The translations under genes and the position numbers were made by a program. Positions 17,929 through 27,483 of a DNA stretch of 64,000 bases are shown here, one piece after another (position 1 is the stretch's first letter; each line of letters starts with the position of its first letter). The DNA is from Amycolatopsis sulphurea. GTDB lineage: Bacteria > Actinomycetota > Actinomycetes > Mycobacteriales > Pseudonocardiaceae. The notes beneath the pieces were generated by a model. It saw only the letters and a list, made by a program, of their open reading frames with translations. It did not search any database and was not told the DNA's origin. The DNA lies in assembly GCF_002564045.1 (NCBI RefSeq), contig NZ_PDJK01000002.1, positions 1 through 64,000 of the forward strand, written 5' to 3'.

Positions 17929-19296
17929 TCAGCCGGGCGTGGCCACGAGCAGCTCCCGCAACGCCTCCGGCAGCGCGTCGGCGAGCGGCCACAGATCCTT
18001 GACCAGCTCCTTCGCCCCCAGCAGCCCTACGCCGATCTTTCCGTCGCAGGACAACACCGTGACGTTCAGCCCGGCGCCGTGGAAGACCGGCCCCAGCGGG
18101 TAGAGCCCGGTGACCCGCGCGCCGAGCAGGTACAACGGCATCGGCGGGCCTGGCACGTTCGAGACGATCAGGTTGTGCACCACCGGATGCCGTTCGGCCA
18201 GCCGGAGCGCCGAGTACGCCCGCACGCCGAGGCCGAACACCGCCGCCGGGGAGAACTGCGCCCAATCGGCGAGCAGGTCCGCACTGATGTCGTGATGATG
18301 GTCCTTCGCCAGCCGGTTCGCCTCGGCCAGGAAGAACACCCGCGCCGCCGGATCGGCCAGGTGCGTGGGCAGCGACACGAAGAACGCGGACACCCGGTTG
18401 CTGCCGCGATCGCGTTCGGTCCGCTCGTGCACCGACACCGGCACGGTGCCCACCAGCGGGTCCTCCGGCAACTCGCCACGGCCGAGCAGAAACTGGCGCA
18501 GCGCACCGGAAACCAGCGCCAGCACCACGTCGTTCACGGTGACCCCGAACGCGTTCTTCACGCGCTTCACCTCGGCCAGCTCGAGCTGCGCGAAGGCGAC
18601 CGAGCGGTGGCCGGTGATCGTCCCGTTGAGCGAAGTGCGCGGCGCGGTGAACGGCACCGGCATTCCCTTGCCGTGCAACGCCTTGCCGAGCCAGCGCGGC
18701 AGCAGCCGGGCGATCTCCGCCGGGCGGCGCAGCAGTACATCCGCGCTCTCCCACAGCATTCGCACCCGCGTCGGCAGGCCGGTGTCGTGCCCGGCGTCCG
18801 GGATCTCCGGCACCGGCGCGTCCGGTGCGAATCCGGCGAGGTAGGTGATCAGGCTGGCTCCGCCGACCCCGTCCACACTGGCGTGGTGCATCTTGATCAG
18901 CACGGCCACGCGGTCCTCGGGGCCTTCGATCACGGAGCACTGCCACAGCGGATGCGCGCGATCGAGCTGCTGACCAGCAAGATGCGCGCACAGCTCGGCC
19001 AGCTCGCGATCACCGCCCGGCGCGGGCAGGCCGACCCGGTGCAGATGGTTGTCCAGGTCGAAGTCCTCGTCCTCGACCCACACCGGATGGCTGAGGTTCC
19101 AGAGCGGATTGTGCAGTTTGCGGCGGAACGCCGGGATCACCGCGACGCGCTCCGCGAGCCGTCGTTCGAATTCCGGGAACGAATACCCGCCGGGCATGGT
19201 CGTCCCGTCCAGCGTGAGCAGTCCGCAGACGTGCAGCAGCTGCGACGGGGTCTCCAGACAAAGAAAACTCGCGTCGAGGCCGCTCAATCTCTGCAT
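17929..19296 (-). CDS. wax ester synthase/diacylglycerol acyltransferase (WS/DGAT)
   Basis: The product is 455 aa, normal for the family. The acyltransferase motif HHxxxDG is present as HHASVDG at residues 137-143, preceded by the conserved HPLWQCSVIEG. Further blocks include NDVVLALVSGALRQFL and the C-terminal NVPGPPMPLYLLGARV followed by GLYPLGPVF. The N-terminus (MQRLSGLDASFLCLETPSQLLHV) is also diagnostic. These enzymes esterify acyl-CoA with diacylglycerol or fatty alcohols to build storage lipid at the membrane or lipid-droplet surface. It is divergent from an HSL-type esterase gene (59-bp gap), so synthesis and hydrolysis of esters sit side by side. Confidence 0.92.
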   Translation of the reverse strand: MQRLSGLDASFLCLETPSQLLHVCGLLTLDGTTMPGGYSFPEFERRLAERVAVIPAFRRKLHNPLWNLSHPVWVEDEDFDLDNHLHRVGLPAPGGDRELAELCAHLAGQQLDRAHPLWQCSVIEGPEDRVAVLIKMHHASVDGVGGASLITYLAGFAPDAPVPEIPDAGHDTGLPTRVRMLWESADVLLRRPAEIARLLPRWLGKALHGKGMPVPFTAPRTSLNGTITGHRSVAFAQLELAEVKRVKNAFGVTVNDVVLALVSGALRQFLLGRGELPEDPLVGTVPVSVHERTERDRGSNRVSAFFVSLPTHLADPAARVFFLAEANRLAKDHHHDISADLLADWAQFSPAAVFGLGVRAYSALRLAERHPVVHNLIVSNVPGPPMPLYLLGARVTGLYPLGPVFHGAGLNVTVLSCDGKIGVGLLGAKELVKDLWPLADALPEALRELLVATPG

Positions 19297-19355
19297 CGGT
19301 CCAGGGTATTCCAGAAACGGCGGGCACGGAGTCCCGCGAAGGTAGCATCGGACAG

Positions 19356-20624
19356 GTGAAACCGGACTTCCTCACCCGGCGGGCGGCGACGCTCGGGCTC
19401 ACCGCGCTCGCGGTGGCACCACCGAAGGCCCGTCGCACCTCGATCCCGGTGTTCTTCGCCGGATGGCTCACCGGCGAACTCGCCCCGCATCTGCTCGCAC
19501 TCACCGCGGCGGACACCGTGCAGCATCTGGCCCGCCGCGGATTACGCGGTCGCGGCGATCGTGCCGGGCTGGCCCTGGCCGCAGTTTCGGCGGCCGGGCT
19601 CGGCTCGGTGATCGCCACCGCGCAGCGTGCGCGGGGCGAGGTCGAATCTGCCCTGACCGGCGCGCTCGGCCCGGACTACGCCGAACGGCTGGCGCCTCGG
19701 CCCGGCGACCTGGCCACGCCGTGGACACAGATCGCGCTGCCGTTCCGCAGCCACGACCCGCAGGTGCGGCGGGACCGCGACATCGCCTACGCCCCGGGCG
19801 GGAAGCGTTTCCTGCTCGATGTTTTCCGCCCGCGCGAGCCGGTCCGCAACGCGCCGGTGCTGCTGCAGATCCATGGCGGCGCGTGGGTCGTCGGCAACAA
19901 GGAGGAGCAGGGCCAGCCGCTGATGCGGCACCTGGCACGCCGCGGCTGGGTCTGCGTGGCGATCAACTACCCGCTCGCCCCGGCGCACCGCTGGCCCGCG
20001 CACATCGTCGCGGCCAAGCAGGCGCTCGCCTGGATCCGCGAGCACATCGCGGACTACGGCGGCGATCCGCGGTTCGTCGCGGTCACCGGCGGTTCGGCGG
20101 GCGGGCACCTCGCCGCGCTGCTCGCGCTGAGCCAGAACGATCCGGCACTGCAGCCCGGTTTCGCCGAAGCGGATACGAGCGTGCAGGCCTGTGTGCCGCA
20201 TTACGGCGTGTACGACATCGCGGCCGCCACCGGCACCGCGGACAGCCGGTACCGGCTGGAAAGCCTGCTCGCGCGGCGGGTGTTCGCGCCAGATCGGCCT
20301 CCGCGCGATCACCTCGACGATTACCTCGCCGCCTCCCCGCTGAACCGGGTGTCCGAGGAGGCGCCGCCGTTCTTCGTGATCCACGGCAAGCACGATTCGC
20401 TGGTACCGGTGGCCGAGGCACGCGAGTTCGTGCAACGGCTGCGGGAGAAGTCACGCGAGGTCGTGGCCTACGCCGAGCTGGCGGGCGCGCAGCACGCGTT
20501 CGACGTGTTCCCCTCGATTCGCAGTGCGCACGTGGTGCGCGGGGTCGAGCGGTTCCTCGAACACACCTACCGCGCGTGGGCGGACGGTCAGGAGTTGACC
20601 CCGGCGAGCGCGAAGAACTCCTGA
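19356..20624 (+). CDS. HSL-family alpha/beta hydrolase (esterase/lipase)
   Basis: The product is 422 aa, starting at GTG 19356. After about 130 N-terminal residues with several hydrophobic helices, the catalytic domain shows the hormone-sensitive-lipase HGG motif (QIHGGAWVVG, 172-180) and nucleophile Ser247 in TGGSAGGHLAA. The acid is probably the Asp of HGKHDSLVP and the base the His of GAQHAFDVF. It resembles mycobacterial Lip-type membrane-associated esterases. Its head-to-head arrangement with the WS/DGAT gene suggests a role in turnover of acylglycerols. The 3' end overlaps the convergent folE gene by 37 bp. Confidence 0.88.
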   Translation: MKPDFLTRRAATLGLTALAVAPPKARRTSIPVFFAGWLTGELAPHLLALTAADTVQHLARRGLRGRGDRAGLALAAVSAAGLGSVIATAQRARGEVESALTGALGPDYAERLAPRPGDLATPWTQIALPFRSHDPQVRRDRDIAYAPGGKRFLLDVFRPREPVRNAPVLLQIHGGAWVVGNKEEQGQPLMRHLARRGWVCVAINYPLAPAHRWPAHIVAAKQALAWIREHIADYGGDPRFVAVTGGSAGGHLAALLALSQNDPALQPGFAEADTSVQACVPHYGVYDIAAATGTADSRYRLESLLARRVFAPDRPPRDHLDDYLAASPLNRVSEEAPPFFVIHGKHDSLVPVAEAREFVQRLREKSREVVAYAELAGAQHAFDVFPSIRSAHVVRGVERFLEHTYRAWADGQELTPASAKNS

Positions 20625-21181
20625 CGGGACCGGGCGTCCCGGCGGAGCGTGCCGAGCAGCGCCGAGGTGACGGTCGAGGACCCGGTCGCCTGCACGCCGC
20701 GCAGCGTCATGCAGGTGTGCTCCGCCTCGATCACCACGCCGACACCCTGGGGTGAGAGCTGGTCGGACAGCCAGCCCGCGACCTGCTTGGTCAGCCGCTC
20801 CTGCACCTGCGGGCGGCAGGCGAAGTGCTCGACGACGCGGGCGAGCTTGGACAGCCCGAGGATCCGCTCGCCCGGCAGGTAGCCTACGTGCGCGACGCCG
20901 GTGAACGGCAGCAGGTGGTGCTCGCAGACCGAGCGCACCGGGATGCTGCGGGCCAGCACCAGCTCGTCGTACCCCTCGTCGTTCGGGAACGTGGTGAGGT
21001 CGAACGAGCGCGGGGTGAACAGCTCGGCGTACGCGCGGGCCATCCGGCCGGGGGTGCCCTGCAGGCTCTCCGAGTCGAGCTGGATGCCGAGGGCGCGCAG
21101 GAAGTCCCCGGCTGCCTTCTCGGCGGCAACGAGGTCGAGGCCGGGATCGGGTTCGTGGACGACGCGGAGGGCGGATGACAT
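20588..21181 (-). CDS. folE: GTP cyclohydrolase I
   Basis: The product is 197 aa. Zinc-site residues are visible in VCEHHLLPFTG (Cys and His) and in EAEHTCMTLRGVQ (second Cys), along with the substrate-binding HVGYLPGERILGLSKLARVV block. The enzyme converts GTP to 7,8-dihydroneopterin triphosphate, the first step of folate and pterin synthesis. The gene stands apart from other folate genes here. Its 3' end overlaps the esterase gene. The other side faces a divergent HTH regulator 129 bp away. Confidence 0.95.
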   Translation of the reverse strand: MSSALRVVHEPDPGLDLVAAEKAAGDFLRALGIQLDSESLQGTPGRMARAYAELFTPRSFDLTTFPNDEGYDELVLARSIPVRSVCEHHLLPFTGVAHVGYLPGERILGLSKLARVVEHFACRPQVQERLTKQVAGWLSDQLSPQGVGVVIEAEHTCMTLRGVQATGSSTVTSALLGTLRRDARSRQEFFALAGVNS

Positions 21182-21310
21182 GGGCGGTCCTCGGGGCTCG
21201 ACGGGTTTCGCCTGGAAATCTTGGTCTTATTGCCGGGGAGAGTCAATGTGACCAGGTGAACACACCCGTGAAGGGGATACGGAAACATTGCTAGGGGTTA
21301 TCGTAGCGGC

Positions 21311-22006
21311 GTGACGAGTGAGCGTGCGACGATCCGCGCGGTGGCGGCCCTGGACGAGGACCTCCGCCACGGGATGTACGCGTTCATCCGGGATTCTGGC
21401 CGCCCGGTGACCCGGGAAGAGGCGGCCGTGGCCGTGGGCATCTCGCGGAAGCTCGCGGCGTTCCACCTGGACAAGCTCGTCGCCGCCGGCCTCTTGCGCA
21501 CGAGCTACGGAGCCGCGGGCAAGGTGGGCCGCGCCCCGAAGGTCTACGAACCCGCCGCGACGGATTTCGCGATCTCCATCCCGCCGCGCCGCCCGGACGT
21601 CCTCGGCGCGATCCTGATCGACGCCGTCGCGTCCGCCGGCTCTGCCGAACCGGCCCGCGACGCCGCCCTGCGCACCGCCCGCCGGCACGGCACCGAGGCC
21701 GGCGCCGAGAAACGCACCCACACCCGCCCCGGCCGGCTCGGCCCCGAACGCGGCTTGACCCTCGCCGGCGAGATCCTGACCCGCCACGGCTTCGAACCGG
21801 CCCGGGAAACGCCGGTGTGCCTGCGGCTGCGGAACTGCCCGTTCCAGCCGCTGGCCGGCCGGGCACCGGAGCTGGTGTGCGGGCTGACGCGGAGTTTCCT
21901 GACCGGAGTGCTGGACGGGCTGGAGGTCGCCGGGGTGGCGGCCGTCCCTGCCGCTGCTGGGGTGGGTGGGTGTTGCATGGAGCTGCGTGGGGGCGTTGGA
22001 GGGTGA
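21311..22006 (+). CDS. HTH transcriptional regulator with Cys-rich C-terminus (SufR-like)
   Basis: The product is 231 aa. Residues 15-75 form a winged helix (GRPVTREEAAVAVGISRKLA then AFHLDKLVAAGLL). The C-terminal third carries five cysteines in the order VCLRLRNCPF, LVCGL and GCCMEL, a pattern seen in SufR/ArsR-like actinobacterial regulators thought to hold an iron-sulfur cluster. It may therefore sense redox or Fe-S status. It is divergent from folE. The far C-terminus (ELRGGVGG) runs directly into a tandem-repeat region, so the last residues could be altered. Confidence 0.75.
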   Translation: MTSERATIRAVAALDEDLRHGMYAFIRDSGRPVTREEAAVAVGISRKLAAFHLDKLVAAGLLRTSYGAAGKVGRAPKVYEPAATDFAISIPPRRPDVLGAILIDAVASAGSAEPARDAALRTARRHGTEAGAEKRTHTRPGRLGPERGLTLAGEILTRHGFEPARETPVCLRLRNCPFQPLAGRAPELVCGLTRSFLTGVLDGLEVAGVAAVPAAAGVGGCCMELRGGVGG

Positions 22007-22062
22007 TCTTGCGGATGGCGGGATTTGTGCCGTCGGGGGTGTCCGGCGGGTCGGGGAAGCTC

Positions 22063-22321
22063 GTGGTTGCTTTTGCGGGATGAGCGTTGTGGTTGACGGC
22101 GCGGGATTCGAGCGACCGGGCCAGTCCTGTCGACGGCGGTGGAGGCGTCCGGTGGCTGCCTTTGCGGTGAGGGTTGCAGGCGCTGGATTCGGACGGGCGG
22201 GCCAGGCCCGTCGACAGCGGTAGAGAAGCCCGGTGCCCGCCTTTGCCGGATAAACGTTGCGGTTCGAGACGCCGGATTCGGGCAGCCGAACCAGATCTGC
22301 CCACCTCGCCAGAGAAACCCG
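22063..22321. repeat. degenerate 81-89 bp tandem repeat, three units
   Basis: Units begin GTGgtTGCtTTTGCsGGAT or similar at 22063, 22152 and 22233, with a partial fourth at 22322 (ATGCCCGCGCCTCGCCGGA). Each unit contains a GGATTCGrrCrr-CGrrCCAG core followed by a TCGACrGCGGTrGAG-like end. The array lies just after the HTH gene and before a hairpin element. It has no coding sign. Confidence 0.65.
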
Positions 22322-22348
22322 ATGCCCGCGCCTCGCCGGAGGCTGCCG

Positions 22349-22428
22349 CAGGGTGTCGGCAAAGTCGGTGTGGAGGTCCGTGAAGGGGCCCTTCACGGAC
22401 TCTGAGTCCGTGAAGGGCCTCTTCACGG
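22349..22428. mobile_element. truncated MITE-like element, copy A (left end plus double hairpin)
   Basis: It starts with the element family's left terminal repeat (CAGGGTGTCGGCAAAGTC) and continues through two hairpins built from GTCCGTGAAGGGG and CCCTTCACGGAC arms separated by CTCTGA. The right terminal repeat and any target duplication are missing. It lies between the 3' ends of the HTH regulator (plus) and the LLM oxidoreductase (minus), so the hairpins could serve as a two-way terminator. Confidence 0.7.
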
Positions 22429-22466
22429 CGCGTAGCGGAGTGAGCAGGCTTTTCGCTGCGCAGGGC

Positions 22467-23297
22467 TCAGCGGAAGTCCGCGGCCACCCGGGCGAAGTCG
22501 TCCAGCGCGCTCAGCGTCTCCGCCTCCGGCATCGTCTTGAGGAGGAACAGGTACCGCTCCACGCCGGCTTCGGCGAACCGCTTGACGACGTCGGGGTCGG
22601 CAGCGCCGCCGAAGACCGTGAACGGCACGTCGGTGCGGCCCTGCCCGGCCAGCCAGTCGCGGACGCGGCGGATCTTGTCGGCCGGGATGTTCCCGCGGGG
22701 AAGCCACCCGTCCCCGTGCTCGGCCAGCCGGCGCAGCGCGGCCGGGCTCTCCCCGCCGACGTAGATCGGCGGATGCGGTGCCTGCACCGGCTTGGGCCAG
22801 GCGAAGATCGGGTCGAAGTCGACGTGCTCACCGTGGAATTCGGCCTGTTCCCGCGTCCAGATGGCTTTGAGCGCCTGGAGCTGGTCGTCCATCTTCGCGC
22901 CCCGGGTACGCGGATCGGTGCCGTGGTTCGCCATCTCCTCCCGGTTCCAGCCCACGCCGACGCCGAAGGCCACCCGCCCGCGCGAGATCAGGTCGAGCGA
23001 GGCGACCTCTTTGGCCGTGTGCAGGGTGTCGCGCTGGGCGAGCAGGGCGATCCCGGTCCCCAGCACCAGCCGCGACGTGTTCACCGCAGCTGCGGTCAGG
23101 GCGACGAACGGATCCAGCGTGCGGTAGTAGACCCGCGGCAGGTCGCCGCCGCCCGGGTACGGGCTCAGCCTGCTCGCCGGGATGTGCGAGTGCTCGGCGA
23201 GGAACAGCGAGTCCAGCCCGCGTTCTTCGAGCGCCTCGCCCAGCACGTCGGGCCGGATGCCTTCATCGGTGACGAACGTCGAGATGCCGAATTCCAT
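22467..23297 (-). CDS. LLM class F420-dependent oxidoreductase
   Basis: The product is 276 aa with a luciferase-like TIM barrel. The start MEFGISTFVTDEGIRP, the LFLAEHSHIP block near residue 31, RLVLGTGIALLAQRDTLHTA near 75-94, GRVAFGVGVGWNREEMANHG near 106-125 and PPIYVGGESPAALRR are family landmarks. The N-terminal TFVTDEG motif is typical of the F420-dependent branch common in Actinobacteria, though FMN cannot be excluded. No partner gene reveals the substrate. It is divergent from the methyltransferase gene. Confidence 0.88.
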   Translation of the reverse strand: MEFGISTFVTDEGIRPDVLGEALEERGLDSLFLAEHSHIPASRLSPYPGGGDLPRVYYRTLDPFVALTAAAVNTSRLVLGTGIALLAQRDTLHTAKEVASLDLISRGRVAFGVGVGWNREEMANHGTDPRTRGAKMDDQLQALKAIWTREQAEFHGEHVDFDPIFAWPKPVQAPHPPIYVGGESPAALRRLAEHGDGWLPRGNIPADKIRRVRDWLAGQGRTDVPFTVFGGAADPDVVKRFAEAGVERYLFLLKTMPEAETLSALDDFARVAADFR

Positions 23298-23406
23298 GTT
23301 CTGTCCTACCGCACGGACCGGGCGCGGTATTCCCGCCGTGGGCCACGACTCACCCGATCGGTTCGCTAGTGTGCAAGATCATCAGCTGCCGAACAGGAGC
23401 CGCCGC

Positions 23407-24105
23407 ATGTACATCCCGAAGATCGACTTCGAGCAGGTCTACCGAGGTACCCGTCCCATCGCCCCGAGGATCCCGTGGGACATCGGCGAGCCGCAGCCGG
23501 TGCTCGTGGCGCTCGAAGCGGCCGGCGGCTTTTCCGGCGAGGTCCTCGACATCGGCTGCGGACCCGGGGACAACGCGGCGTTCCTCACCACCCGCGGATA
23601 CCACGTGACCGGGCTCGACAGCTCGCCTGCCGGGGTGACCGAAGCCCGCGCGCGAGCAGCTGGGAAAGGACTGGACATCTCGTTCGGACAAGCCGACGCG
23701 ACCCGTCTCGACGGCTACGAAGGCCGGTTCGACACAGTGCTCGACAGCGCGCTCTACCACTGCCTCGACGAGGAAACCCGGCCCGCGTACCTCGCCGCGC
23801 TCGTTCGTGCGACGAGGCCCGGCGCACGGCTGCACATTCTGTGTTTCCCCGACACGGTGCCGGAGAACTACCCGGTCCCGGACCGGATCACCGAGCAAAG
23901 TCTGCGCGAGACCGTCGGGCAGGGCTGGACGATCACCCGGTTGGCGCAGGCGACCTACACCACCGCGTTGACCCGCGAAGACGCCGCCGACGCCGTCAGC
24001 AGGCTCGCACCGGACGAGCCGGCGCCCGACTTCAGCGCGCTCACGACCGACGAGCGCGGCCGGGTGGTGCTGCCGTTGTGGCAGCTGACCGCGCTGCGGG
24101 CGTGA
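23407..24105 (+). CDS. class I SAM-dependent methyltransferase
   Basis: The product is 232 aa from ATG 23407, supported by AGGAG at 23395-23399; the longer frame upstream is rejected. The SAM-binding motif I reads VLDIGCGPGDN at residues 46-56, the acidic end of strand 2 is GLDSSPAG, and motif II/III is FGQADATRLDGYEGRFDTVL. The C-terminal segment after the core is short and variable, as in small-molecule methyltransferases. The 3' end lies only 4 bp from that of the convergent icmF gene. Substrate unknown. Confidence 0.88.
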   Translation: MYIPKIDFEQVYRGTRPIAPRIPWDIGEPQPVLVALEAAGGFSGEVLDIGCGPGDNAAFLTTRGYHVTGLDSSPAGVTEARARAAGKGLDISFGQADATRLDGYEGRFDTVLDSALYHCLDEETRPAYLAALVRATRPGARLHILCFPDTVPENYPVPDRITEQSLRETVGQGWTITRLAQATYTTALTREDAADAVSRLAPDEPAPDFSALTTDERGRVVLPLWQLTALRA

Positions 24106-24109
24106 CGGC

Positions 24110-27100
24110 TCAGACGTTGCGCCGGTACTGACCGCCGACCTCGAAGAAGGCTTCGGTGATCTGCCCGAGCGAGCACACCCGCGCGGCATCCATCAGCACC
24201 CCGAACAGGTTGCCGCCGCGGGTGGCCGCCTCGCGCAGCGTCTTGAGCGCCTGCTGGGCGTCCTCCTGGTGGCGGTGCTGGAAGTCGGCGAGCCGGTCGA
24301 GCTGCGAACGCTTCTCGTCCTCGGTCGCGCGGGCCAGCTCCACCTCCACGTCGTCCTCGCCCGATTTCGGGTTGCGGAAGGTGTTCACGCCGATCAGCGG
24401 CAGCGAACCGTCGTGCTTCTTCCGCTCGTACAGCAGCGATTCGTCCTGGATCTTGCCGCGCTGGTAGCCGGTCTCCATCGCGCCGAGCACGCCGCCGCGT
24501 TCGGAGATCCGGTCGAACTCGGTGAGCACGGCCTCCTCGACCAGATCGGTCAGCTCGTCGATGATGAACGAGCCCTGCAGCGGGTTCTCGTTCTTCGACA
24601 GGCCCCATTCCTTGTTGATGATCATCTGGATGGCCATCGCCCGGCGCACCGAGGACTCGGTCGGCGTGGTGATCGCCTCGTCGTAGGCGTTGGTGTGCAA
24701 CGAGTTCGCGTTGTCGTACAGCGCGCACAGCGCCTGCAGCGTGGTGCGGATGTCGTTGAAGCTCATCTCCTGCGCGTGCAGGGACCGGCCCGAGGTCTGC
24801 ACGTGGTACTTGAGCTTCTGCGACCGCTCGTTCGCGCCGTAGCGCTCGCGCATCGCGACCGCCCAGATCCGCCGCGCCACCCGGCCGAGCACGGAGTATT
24901 CCGCGTCCATCCCGTTGGAGAAGAAGAACGACAGATTCGGCGCGAAATCGTCGATGTTCATCCCGCGCGCGAGATAGGACTCCACGTAGGTGAAACCGTT
25001 GGCCAGGGTGAACGCCAGTTGGGAAATCGGGTTCGCACCGGCTTCGGCGATGTGGTAGCCGGAAATCGAGACCGAGTAGAAGTTGCGCACTCCCTGCTCG
25101 ATGAACCATTCCTGGATATCGGCCATCATGCGCAGGCTGAATTCGGTGGAGAAGATGCAGGTGTTCTGCCCCTGGTCTTCTTTGAGAATGTCGGCCTGCA
25201 CCGTGCCGCGGACGTTCTTCAGCGCCCACTCGCGCAGCCCGGCGGCCTCGGCATCGTCCGGCTCCCGGTCGTGCTCGGCGCGGAATTCGGCCAGCTTCTG
25301 GTCGATCGCGGTGTTCAGGAAGAACGCGAGAATGGTCGGCGCCGGGCCGTTGATCGTCATGGACACCGAGGTGTTCGGCGCGGTGAGGTCGAATCCGTCG
25401 TACAGCGCCTGCATGTCCTCCACCGTCGCGATGGAGACCCCGGACGTGCCGACCTTGCCGTAGATGTCCGGCCGGGTGTTCGGGTCGTGCCCGTACAGGG
25501 TCACCGAATCGAACGCGGTGGACAGCCGCTTGGCCTCGGAATCGGCGGAGAGCAGCTTGAACCGGCGGTTCGTGCGGAACGGGTCACCCTCGCCGGCGAA
25601 CATCCGCGCCGGGTCCTCCCCGTCGCGCTTGAACGGGAAAACGCCCGCGGTGTACGGGAAATAACCGGGCAGATTCTCCCGGCGGAGGAACGAGAGCAGC
25701 TCGCCGGATTCGGTGTAGCGCGGCAGCGCCACGCGCGGGATCCGGTTGCCGGACAACGTGTCGCGCCACAGCTGGGTGCGCAGCTCCCGATCGCGGACCT
25801 TGACCACCAGCTCGTCGCCGCGGTAGTCCTGGGCCAGCGCGCGGAACCGTTCGAGCAGCTTCGTCGACTCGTCGTCCACATCGGACTCTGCGGCGGCGAG
25901 CAGACCGTCGAGCGCGTCCGTGCTCGCGTCCACTTCGGACAGCGCGGCCCGCGCCTCGGCGAGGTGCTCACGCTTGCGGAGCGCGGCGACCTGCTTGCCG
26001 GTCTGCTCGTGGTAGTCCCGCAGCGCGCCCGCGATCTCGGACAGGTAGCGCGCCCGGCCACCCGGGATGATCGTGCTCGCGTCGGTGGAGACCTTGCCGG
26101 TCACCTCCGGGAGCATGCCCGCCGACACCGACAGGCCGCGCCCGGCAAGCTGGTCCCGCAAATACTGGTACAGCGCGGTAACGCCGTCGTCGTTGAACTT
26201 CGCCGCGCTCGTGCCGTACACCGGCATGTCCTCGGGAGCGGAACCGAAAGCCTCCCGGTTGCGCACGATCTGGCGGGCGACGTCGCGACGCGCGTCCTCG
26301 GCACCCCGGCGCTCGAACTTGTTGATCGCGACCGCATCGGCGAAGTCGAGCATGTCGATCTTCTCCAGCTGCGACGCGGCGCCGAACTCCGGCGTCATCA
26401 CGTACAGCGATTCATCCACATAGTCGACGATGCCCGCGTCGCCCTGGCCGATACCGGGCGTTTCCACGATCACCAGGTCGTACCCGGCGGCCTTGCAGGC
26501 CAGAATGGACCCGCGGAGCCCGGCCGGGATCTCGCCGGAGGTGGTGCGGGTGGCCAGCGAACGGAAGTACACCGGGGAGCCGGCCAGGCAGTTCATCCGG
26601 ATCCGGTCGCCGAGCAGCGCGCCGCCGCCCTTGCGCCGCGACGGGTCCACCGCCAGCACCGCGATCCGCAGCTTGTCCTCCTGATCCAGGCGGAACCGGC
26701 GGATCAGCTCGTCGGTGAGCGAGGACTTGCCCGATCCCCCGGTCCCGGTGATCCCGAGCACCGGGACCTGCCGCCCGCCCGCGGCCTCGGCGATCGCCGT
26801 GTGCCACTCTTCGGGCAGGTTTTCCCGCTCCAGCGCGGTGATCACCCGGGCGAGCGCCGCCACGTCACCGGAGAGCAGCTTGTCCGCCGACGCCGGCGGC
26901 TGCGTGGACAGATCGCTGTCACAGGCCTCGATCATCCAGTTGATCATGCCCGGCAGGCCCATCTCGTAGCCGTCCTCGGGCGAGAAGATCCGGGCCACGC
27001 CGCGGGAATGCAGCAGGTCGATCTCCTCGCGCACGATGACGCCGCCCCCGCCGCCGAACACCTTGACGTGCCCGGCTCCGCGTTCGGCCAGCAGCTCGAC

Positions 27101-27349
27101 GAGGTAGCTGAAGTATTCGACGTGCCCGCCCTGGTAGGCGGAGATCGCCACGCCCTGCACGTCCTCCGCGATGGCCGCGGTGGCCACCTCGTCGACCGAG
27201 CGGTTGTGCCCCAGGTGCACGACCTCGGCACCCTGGGACTGCAGGATCCGGCGCATGATGTTGATCGAGGCGTCATGGCCGTCGAACAGGCTCGAGGCCG
27301 TGACGAACCGGACCGGGTTCTTCGGACGGTACAGATCCTTGCCGCTCAT
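24110..27349 (-). CDS. icmF: fused isobutyryl-CoA mutase IcmF
   Basis: The product is 1079 aa with the three-part IcmF architecture. An N-terminal B12-binding domain carries DGHD at residues 23-26. A MeaI-like G3E GTPase chaperone domain has its P-loop at 202-209 (GTGGSGKS) and the DPSRRKGGGALLGDR switch. A large mutase barrel fills the C-terminal half (TSGRSLHAQEMSFNDIRTTL, NKEWGLSKNENPLQGSFIID). The enzyme interconverts isobutyryl-CoA and n-butyryl-CoA (or related acyl-CoAs) using adenosylcobalamin, and the GTPase part loads or proofreads the cofactor. It links valine breakdown to fatty-acid metabolism. Nothing is truncated. It is divergent from the ArsR regulator at 27484. Confidence 0.95.
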   Translation of the reverse strand: MSGKDLYRPKNPVRFVTASSLFDGHDASINIMRRILQSQGAEVVHLGHNRSVDEVATAAIAEDVQGVAISAYQGGHVEYFSYLVELLAERGAGHVKVFGGGGGVIVREEIDLLHSRGVARIFSPEDGYEMGLPGMINWMIEACDSDLSTQPPASADKLLSGDVAALARVITALERENLPEEWHTAIAEAAGGRQVPVLGITGTGGSGKSSLTDELIRRFRLDQEDKLRIAVLAVDPSRRKGGGALLGDRIRMNCLAGSPVYFRSLATRTTSGEIPAGLRGSILACKAAGYDLVIVETPGIGQGDAGIVDYVDESLYVMTPEFGAASQLEKIDMLDFADAVAINKFERRGAEDARRDVARQIVRNREAFGSAPEDMPVYGTSAAKFNDDGVTALYQYLRDQLAGRGLSVSAGMLPEVTGKVSTDASTIIPGGRARYLSEIAGALRDYHEQTGKQVAALRKREHLAEARAALSEVDASTDALDGLLAAAESDVDDESTKLLERFRALAQDYRGDELVVKVRDRELRTQLWRDTLSGNRIPRVALPRYTESGELLSFLRRENLPGYFPYTAGVFPFKRDGEDPARMFAGEGDPFRTNRRFKLLSADSEAKRLSTAFDSVTLYGHDPNTRPDIYGKVGTSGVSIATVEDMQALYDGFDLTAPNTSVSMTINGPAPTILAFFLNTAIDQKLAEFRAEHDREPDDAEAAGLREWALKNVRGTVQADILKEDQGQNTCIFSTEFSLRMMADIQEWFIEQGVRNFYSVSISGYHIAEAGANPISQLAFTLANGFTYVESYLARGMNIDDFAPNLSFFFSNGMDAEYSVLGRVARRIWAVAMRERYGANERSQKLKYHVQTSGRSLHAQEMSFNDIRTTLQALCALYDNANSLHTNAYDEAITTPTESSVRRAMAIQMIINKEWGLSKNENPLQGSFIIDELTDLVEEAVLTEFDRISERGGVLGAMETGYQRGKIQDESLLYERKKHDGSLPLIGVNTFRNPKSGEDDVEVELARATEDEKRSQLDRLADFQHRHQEDAQQALKTLREAATRGGNLFGVLMDAARVCSLGQITEAFFEVGGQYRRNV

Positions 27350-27418
27350 CTCTTCAAAATACTCGGACTTCCTACTATCGGATACCCGATCTGCGGTGAC
27401 CGAGGTCTCATCACCGGG

Positions 27419-27446
27419 TTGACAGCACGGGCCCGGGCGCTATGTT
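27419..27446 (+). promoter_or_regulatory. predicted sigma-70-type promoter for the ArsR gene
   Basis: TTGACA at 27419-27424 and TATGTT at 27441-27446 are separated by 16 bp, a good match to a housekeeping promoter, and lie about 40 bp before the ArsR start. The AT-richer stretch that follows (CAATCAGTTAATCAAC, then TGATTG) contains inverted CAATCA/TGATTG words that could be the ArsR autoregulatory operator. Confidence 0.55.
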
Positions 27447-27483
27447 CAACCAATCAGTTAATCAACCACATGATTGAGTACCG

